A program made the position numbers and the translations under genes. Shown piece after piece: positions 57,950 to 64,000 of a stretch of DNA of 64,000 nt (position 1 is its first letter; each line of letters starts with the position of its first letter). The stretch is from Phycomyces blakesleeanus NRRL 1555(-). Its lineage: Eukaryota > Mucoromycota > Mucoromycetes > Mucorales > Phycomycetaceae. The stretch covers positions 2,939,722 through 3,003,721 of the forward strand of contig NW_017265137.1 of the NCBI RefSeq assembly GCF_001638985.1, in the 5' to 3' direction. The notes below the pieces were generated by a model that worked only from the letters and a program-made list of their open reading frames with translations, did no database searches and was not told the origin of the DNA.

Positions 57950-60900
57950 CCACCACTGTAATGTTGTCTGCCATTGTGCTCAATGTAGCAGAAATTCACA
58001 GAGATACTCATTGGTAACAAGTAGAACCACTGAGCATCATATTAGAAAAGATGAGCTTAAGAGAATTGAGAGACTGGATACAGCTGAAAGATTGGCAAAT
58101 AGTATGTTATATTCAGGGCTTATTTTTCGATTACTGAGTAATAACTTCTTTATTTTTTTAATTTTAATGAAACACAGCTATGCAAAAATAACAAATGATG
58201 GACGTTGATACCCAATGTAAAAAAAAAGAAAAAAAATATATTTGAAAACCAGTAGAGACAATAAGCTAAACTAATCTATATTTGTATATATCCCGACCTG
58301 TCAATCTGAATCCATCAAAAAAATAGACAATCAGACTGACTCACCTGATTCAAATGCTGCCACGATGGCTGACATTGTCTTGGTAGACAATGAGATTAGC
58401 AAGATCAATGGTAATGACTCTGACATTGAAAGAGACATGAACTCTGACTCTGGCAGTGGTGAAAAAGAAGGTGTTGAGACAGATGTTGAAGAGTTTGTTA
58501 ACGAAGGTCATTCATAAATGATTTTGTTTTCTTAAAAACAGACCTAAAGAAAATTTGTTCTAATTTATTTTTATTAATTTTAAATAGACCCATTTGATGC
58601 TTCTAACATGCCTGAAAACCCTGTCCATTGGTTCATTGCTACCTTTGCCGTTCTTTTTATCTTGCGTTATATTATTAACAAAGGTATCACCGTATTGATT
58701 AAATTTATCAATCAGTTACTCAAGATCTATAGCAAAGATTTCCAATTACTAACAAGTCTTATTGGTCTGCAAAGAATGACTGATTTTTCCAATTACATCA
58801 ATGGTATTAAGAAGTCTGTTATATGTGAAGACTGCCACAAGGTTTACAAACAAGATGTGTCTCTCCCTACTCATTGTGACTTCAAAAAGCATGGTTCTCA
58901 ATCAGTATGCAATTGTGAATTGATGAAGGTTTCATCTTCTGGTGCCATGGTAGCCAAGCAATCATATGTCTATAACTCTATCCAGAGATCATTACAAGTT
59001 TTCTTTCTTTGTTCTGAGTTTAAGCAAAAAATCAGACAATGGAACAAAGAGCTTAAGATCATAGATACACTATGCAACGTCTATGATGGTGCTATGTGAA
59101 AGGAGCTAAAGAACCAAAGTGGTATATTGTTTGTGGATGAATCTCATTCATTGATGCTAACAATGAACATTGACTGGTTCTAGCCATTTGATGACATTAC
59201 ATATTTAACTGGAGCTATCTACCTTGCAATAAATAACTTGCCTCATGAGAAAAGATTTAAGCCTGAAAATATCATCCTTGTTGGTTTGATGCCTGGTCCT
59301 AAGGAGCTAAAGACCAAAGAGATCAACCACTATTTAAAGCCAATAGTCGATGAATTGCTGCAGTTGTTTACGGGGATAACCATCCCAACTTTTAAGTGCT
59401 CAGCCAGTGTTAATGTACGTGCCGCATTACATATAGTTGCCTGTGACATCCCCGCTGCCAGGAAGACCAGTGGATTCACTGCCCACAACAGTACTTGTGC
59501 ATGCCCCAGATGTGTAAGGCAATTTACCAGGTTACCAAGTACCAATCAGGTCGACTTCAGTAGGTTCGACTATTTGACATGGAAAATCCGTAGCAGTCTG
59601 GAAAACAGGTTGCATGCTGAGGAGTGAAAGAGTGCCAGTATGCCCTCAGAAAGGCATCAGTTGGAAATTGAAAATGGTGTTCAATGATTGCAGCTGCATC
59701 GCCTTGGATACTTTGATCTAGTACATGGAACGATCATCAATCCCATGCATAATTTATTTCTGGGAACACCAAAGAGAATGATGGAGCAGTGGATAAAAGA
59801 AGGACTGATAGACGATAGAAAGCTGGCTAGAATGCACGCAATGGCAGAGACAATGGTGGTGCCAATAGATTACAGGATGTTGAAATTGAAGATTGGAAAG
59901 GGCTTTCCATACATGAAAGCTGATGAATGAAAGTTCTGGGTGCTAGTGTATTCGCCTATCTTGTTGAAAGCTGTTCTGCCAATTGAAATGTTCAGAAATT
60001 GGATCAGTTTTGTTGATGTCTGCTGCCAATTAGTAAAGCCAAGCATCACGTTCTCTGACATTGACGACGGCCATAAATTTCTTCAAGAATTCTGTACTGA
60101 GTGCCAGCGTATTTACACTCCAACTCTTCTCACCTGTAACATGCATTTACATCTTCATCTTTGTGAGACCATCTGTGATTTTGGATCTGTATATGACTAT
60201 TGGCTCTTTGGGTTTGAGCAATATAATGGTTTGTTAAAGAACGTAAGCACAAACAGAAAAGATTCTTTTGAGGCTACGTATATGCAGAGTTTTGTTCAAG
60301 ATACTTTCAAGGGTAACTATGTCAATGCCGTTCTCCAATGTCCAAGCCAAGTCCCCTTTCTTCTGCTTCTCACCAAGCTTACTGCCACTGCTCAACCATC
60401 CAGTTTAAAAAACAAGATAACTTTCCCACAACGCCCGTTCAGATTAGCAGCCTTTGTCTAAGCATACTCAAACCCTTCTCTTCCAGTCCGGGGCAATGAA
60501 CCTCTTCCTCCCTCTACGTTTCCTCTTCACATCAAGCCCTCATCAGTAATGAGTGATGTTGACTATTCTCATTTGCTTGATTATTTTAAAGTCGTGTATC
60601 ACATTCCTGGTCTTGAAAGTTACCAATTTCTGTCCTTCTCCTTCTCCTTTGTTGACAATCAGATCACAAAGTTGAGATCAATCAATTTGCTTAGCCAGGT
60701 GTACAAAGGCTGTAATAATGCTTCAGGTCGCGGCTCATTTGTGCAATCTCTGTTCCTTGGAAGTCAAGGCAATAATCGATTGGCATACACCAGCCAAATT
60801 CAGTATCTTTTCTTTCACTCTTTCACTCCACCAGTAGACAACACAGATATCCAAACACGTATTGTTTATTAAGATAAACACGTGTTTGCGTTTGTTAAGT

Positions 60901-61097
60901 AGTTCCAGATTGAGCATGACTGTTCAAGAGAGTTGGAAAGTGTTGACATCTGCAGTGCAGATTTTATTGCGTGTGATTTTGAATGCATCTTGACAGTACA
61001 TCAAATATCATCAGTTGTTGCAACATGTGATTATAAAACCAGCACAAATAATAAGAAAATACTTGTCAACACTTTACCATACAAACAATATAATTAA
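57950..61097 (+). pseudogene. tnp2-type transposase of CACTA element D, many stops
   Basis: Exon 1 (about 57950-58101) has C-x-C-x2-C (CHCAQCSRN) and EHHIRKDELKRIERL. The acidic exon (about 58291-58516) ends VEEFVNEG. After an intron (to about 58587), DPFDASNMPENP, CEDCHKVYKQDVS and SSGAMVAKQSYVY follow, then LMPGPKELKTKEINHYL, VACDIPAARKTSGF, GYFDLVHGTIINPMHNLFL, GKGFPYMKADE, LTCNMHLHLHLCETICDFG and, at the end, TLPYKQYN. Eight or so stops occur (AM*KEL, DWF*PFD, AEE*KSA, VQ*LQL, ADE*KFW, FV*AYS, VY*DKH, VK*FQ). At least five sit where B or C has Trp or Gln, and the frame is otherwise kept. It is clearly dead. Confidence 0.85.
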
Positions 61098-61236
61098 TAT
61101 TTAATACATTTCTTTTTTTAATAAAAAATTTCAATATATAAGCTAATGTAGTCTTATTATATATGTTGCAAACAATACATATGTGTTAAGAAATTTTGAG
61201 AGTAAAAGAAAAAAAACGACAAAAAATGAGTTTTAT

Positions 61237-62317
61237 TTATGACCCATATTTAAGAGCTCATTGAGGTAGAGCAGGATCTAAATCAATTGGGATTGTTGAT
61301 TCCACTGTTCTATCATAAACTCTCTTAAGCAGTTGGCAAGAATTTGTTAAGCTAAATAATAAACATATATTAACATTCAGTCTGGCATCATTCAAAAAAG
61401 AAAACTGTTAGGTTTTACCTCGTCACTTCTCCAACTTGGGCGAGCAACACGAATCTCATTTCTTGGCTGAGAGGGGGACATATCATTGTCTGATTCGCCT
61501 TCAGACATGACTGACTTTTGGATCAGTCCAGAGCAGTTTCAACCCATCTTGAGATCAATGTCAGCCTTGTAAGCATCATAAGCAAGGCGATGGCGAGTGT
61601 AGTTCTAAAGGAAAAGACAATACAATTAATATTCTAATTGTTATTATTTAGCATAAATTGAAAATATAGTTTACATCAGTTTCACGGCCAGATCTTCTTG
61701 AATTAGTATTCAAGGCTCGTCTTGTTTCTGGAAGTTCCCTTTGCTGGCAACGTCTACTACAGAAGTTTGTATATATATACTTACGAAGGTCGTGTGTCCT
61801 CATATCAGTGCCAGCAAACTTCTTTTCCAAGTAATACAAGAGTTGTTTGACTAACTCTCTATTTGGAGAGCAATCAAAACGAACATCAACTGCCCACTTT
61901 GGTTTTATGGCGTTCACTTGGATTTCTGCCTGGTCTCTTGATTTTAGCTTTGGGTTTCACATATAACCATGAATGTATCCATATTATATTTTAATTAGCA
62001 ACAAGATTAGCAAGTGTCTTTTGTATCTTTATACTTACAAATACAGCATTAGTATCACTTGATTCGGTGATGGGAAGGGCAGCAGAAGTGGATGCAACAC
62101 TAGTGGGCACATGCACAGATGCTGGGAGGGCAGACAAGGCATCAATGCCATTAATGGCGGTTGTGTTACCAGTGATCACTACACCGATTCTTGTATCTAT
62201 CAATGTGATCTTATTCTTCATGGCCTTCATCTCTTCTTTCATCGCATTCAAAGCTTGTAGCAACTGGACATCAGTGCTAGCAAGAGAAGGAGCGAGTCTG
62301 CGGTTGGGGGTAGGCAT
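61237..62317 (-). pseudogene. Accessory gene of CACTA element D
   Basis: It reads leftward. Exon 1 (62317 to about 62038) codes MPTPNRRLAPSL, a coiled coil (LNAMKEEMKAMKNKITLID) and an Ala/Ser linker, and ends at GTAAGT. Exon 2 (about 61985-61675) has YM*NPKLKSRDQAEIQV, KPKWAVDVRFDCSPNREL and LRKYIYTNFCSRRC. Exon 3 (about 61612-61425) has LAYDAYKADIDLKMG*NCSGL and ARPSWRSDE. Exon 4 (about 61340-61237) ends ALPQ*ALKYGS, where B and C have Trp. It ends about 140 bp from tnp2. Same family as in B and C. Function unknown. Confidence 0.65.
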
Positions 62318-64000
62318 TATCTGTAATATATTATAATATTTTCAATTGTTAATATTAGTTCTTTTTCTTTTTTATTCTCTTTTGTAAGAGACAATCCATC
62401 TATTTTGTTATGTAAATTACAATAAATTCGCAACGTAGATTTGTTGAGATGATATAATCAAGAGTGAGTGACATTGAATTGCAAGTAGAAATATTAAGTA
62501 TTTATAGGCGGTAGTGATGCTTCAGGAACACTTCAAAGACAACTTCTTGAAACACTGAGATGCAAATCGGCCTTGATACATTTTTTGGCCTCAATTGATC
62601 ACCTCTTTTCAGTTTTTTTTGCTATCATTTATTGGATAAGCTTTTCGGTATTTTGTTTCAAACGCGGAAAAAAAATTTATGTCTTTTTCTTTCTTCTTTT
62701 CTGCTCCTTTCCTCTTTTCCAACGTTTGTCATTATTATATTAGTGGCTTTTTTTGGTAACATACTTCTTTATTAAATACTTTTTTATAAACAATAAAAAT
62801 TAATACATTCTTTTATTATCATAATAGATACTTGTTTGCTCTCATTTAAATGCATTCATTTCACAATTGCTGTCTAGATTAATAAAGGTCAATATTATAT
62901 TTTACAAAATTGACATCTATAAAAATCCTTCTGACTTGTTTTTTTTTATTACAGACTTAATCATCAAGAATAACTGCTGCAAATGAATTTGGTTAAAAGC
63001 ATCAAGATAGTGTATATATATATATATATTATTTTGACATGTATCTTACTAAAATGAAGTCTTATTATAGATGAATACTGTTGATTCCATCTTTGATTTC
63101 CCTTACATTATACAGCTGGAAATAACATTATATGATAAGGATTACTACTTTATTTTGTATTTTAGTTATATTAAGATTATAATATGTTAACATAAAATAT
63201 TATTATTTTTCATTAGAGTTCTATCAAGTGTTTACAAAAACAATCTATCTCTGTTAATATATTCTTGCTACTGATATGTAAATTATTTATTATTTTATTT
63301 GATTTACAAAAATTAATGTTTTTTGTTGTTTTTATAGTGAAAGATATCATAAGAAACGCTATGGATTATTAATATTGACATTCATTTTTTGCTTGCTATT
63401 TTCCAATATTTATAATATAAATATAAAAGTGTACACAAAATATAAAAGCATACTACATTAAATGTAGTATCTAGCACACATAGCTAATAATTTGTCTTTG
63501 CTTTTTAAAGACTATTGTATTTCAACAAATAGTCTGCTTTCTTTTTATATTTTTAGGTATTTCTTTTCTGTAGATAATTATTCTATTCAAACAGTATCAA
63601 GCAGACCAGTAGAAGCAATAACAGATATCCAATAAATCAATACTATAAGATTGTTATAGTTCTAGAAACATTCTGTTCTTTCCAAATAAATACTATTATA
63701 AACTTTTACCAATAAAACAATTTCTGAAATTAAAAAAAAACGATTGAACTATACTATGATTTAGAATCCAAAGAATTGCTCAAGTATTGAATTTAATTGG
63801 ATATAAAAAATAACGAAGAGGTGTAATGTTGAACTATACTACTGTGTCAAGATCAAAAATAAATATATTATCCACCTTTAAAGCTCCATATAAAACATAT
63901 AAAAATAAAATCTTGGTTTCAAAAAACTCTTTTCAATATCCCAAGTCAGATCAACATACTGAAAGTACTAAAGAACTATATCCCCATCATTTTTATTTGA

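Larger units (their letters stand above)
57206..64000. mobile_element. CACTA element D, right end beyond the window
   Basis: The terminus CACTACAGCAGAG at 57206 breaks the LTR cleanly. Subterminal palindromic motifs follow (57225-57400). Genes are tnp2 (plus, 57950-61097) and the accessory gene (minus, 61237-62317), convergent as in B and C. From 62320 to 64000 the DNA is AT-rich, with a TA run at 63020-63030 and no gene I can support. A counterpart of the third gene would be expected here or beyond. No right terminus is seen. Confidence 0.82.

Noticed and set aside
62505..62515. GCGGTAGTG as right end of element D
   Set aside because: The flank ATG does not match the left flank TTG, the interrupted LTR does not resume, and the subterminal motifs are missing.
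62320..64000. Possible host genes at the right edge
   Set aside because: Only short AT-rich frames without conserved motifs; treated as interior of element D.

Overview
This window is a mobile-element graveyard from an AT-rich eukaryotic genome, most likely an early-diverging fungus (Mucoromycota, possibly Mucorales). That placement is inference. It rests on short GT-AG introns inside transposon genes, fungal-type tnp2/CACTA transposases with a C-x-C-x2-C N-terminus, LINE ORF1 proteins of a type I associate with that group, MULE, Helitron and Tc1/mariner families together, and an intron-containing tRNA-Tyr. I see no host protein-coding gene. The only host-like genes are tRNA-Tyr(GTA) at 21042-21123 and tRNA-Glu(TTC) at 56767-56838, both on the minus strand.

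Layout. 1-3864: three near head-to-tail LTRs of one Ty3/gypsy-like family, the third split by a complete MULE (1251-3810). 3865-10982: a CACTA-type element (A) with a decayed tnp2 transposase and a divergent accessory gene; its right end abuts a broken MULE transposase (10983-11988). 12126-19726: a small LTR split by a complete 7.2-kb CACTA element (B, 12295-19528, TSD TAA). 20077-20930: more small LTR-like repeats. 21042-33054: tRNA-Tyr followed by a stack of insertions, LINE1, LINE2 (with a solo LTR near its 5' end) and a SINE (also with a solo LTR near its 5' end). Each is separated by the same 15-bp piece of the tRNA-Tyr 5' end. 33054-40131: a gypsy 5' LTR plus gag. The LTR is split by a MULE (33276-37612), which itself holds a Tc1 element and a solo LTR. 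40132-45466: CACTA element C, truncated. 45742 to about 50850: a decayed Helitron with a textbook 3' hairpin. 51331-56529: a Tc1/mariner-like element (E) with long repeat-filled TIRs and an extra helix-turn-helix gene. 56767-57205: tRNA-Glu with an LTR starting 11 bp upstream. 57206 to beyond the window end: CACTA element D.

How the parts work together. CACTA elements B, C and D share a tnp2 transposase and a convergent small coiled-coil gene with a conserved but unrecognised C-terminal domain. B and C also share a third, intron-rich gene. The LINEs and the SINE share a 3' tail, which fits trans-mobilisation. The LINE/SINE group appears to target the first 15 nt of tRNA-Tyr, and the gypsy-like LTRs appear to target a point 10-12 bp upstream of tRNA 5' ends. 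Together they build alternating layers on one tRNA gene. Nearly all coding sequences carry nonsense codons, mostly explained by C-to-T or G-to-A changes, often at former CpG sites. This suggests cytosine-methylation decay or a RIP-like process.
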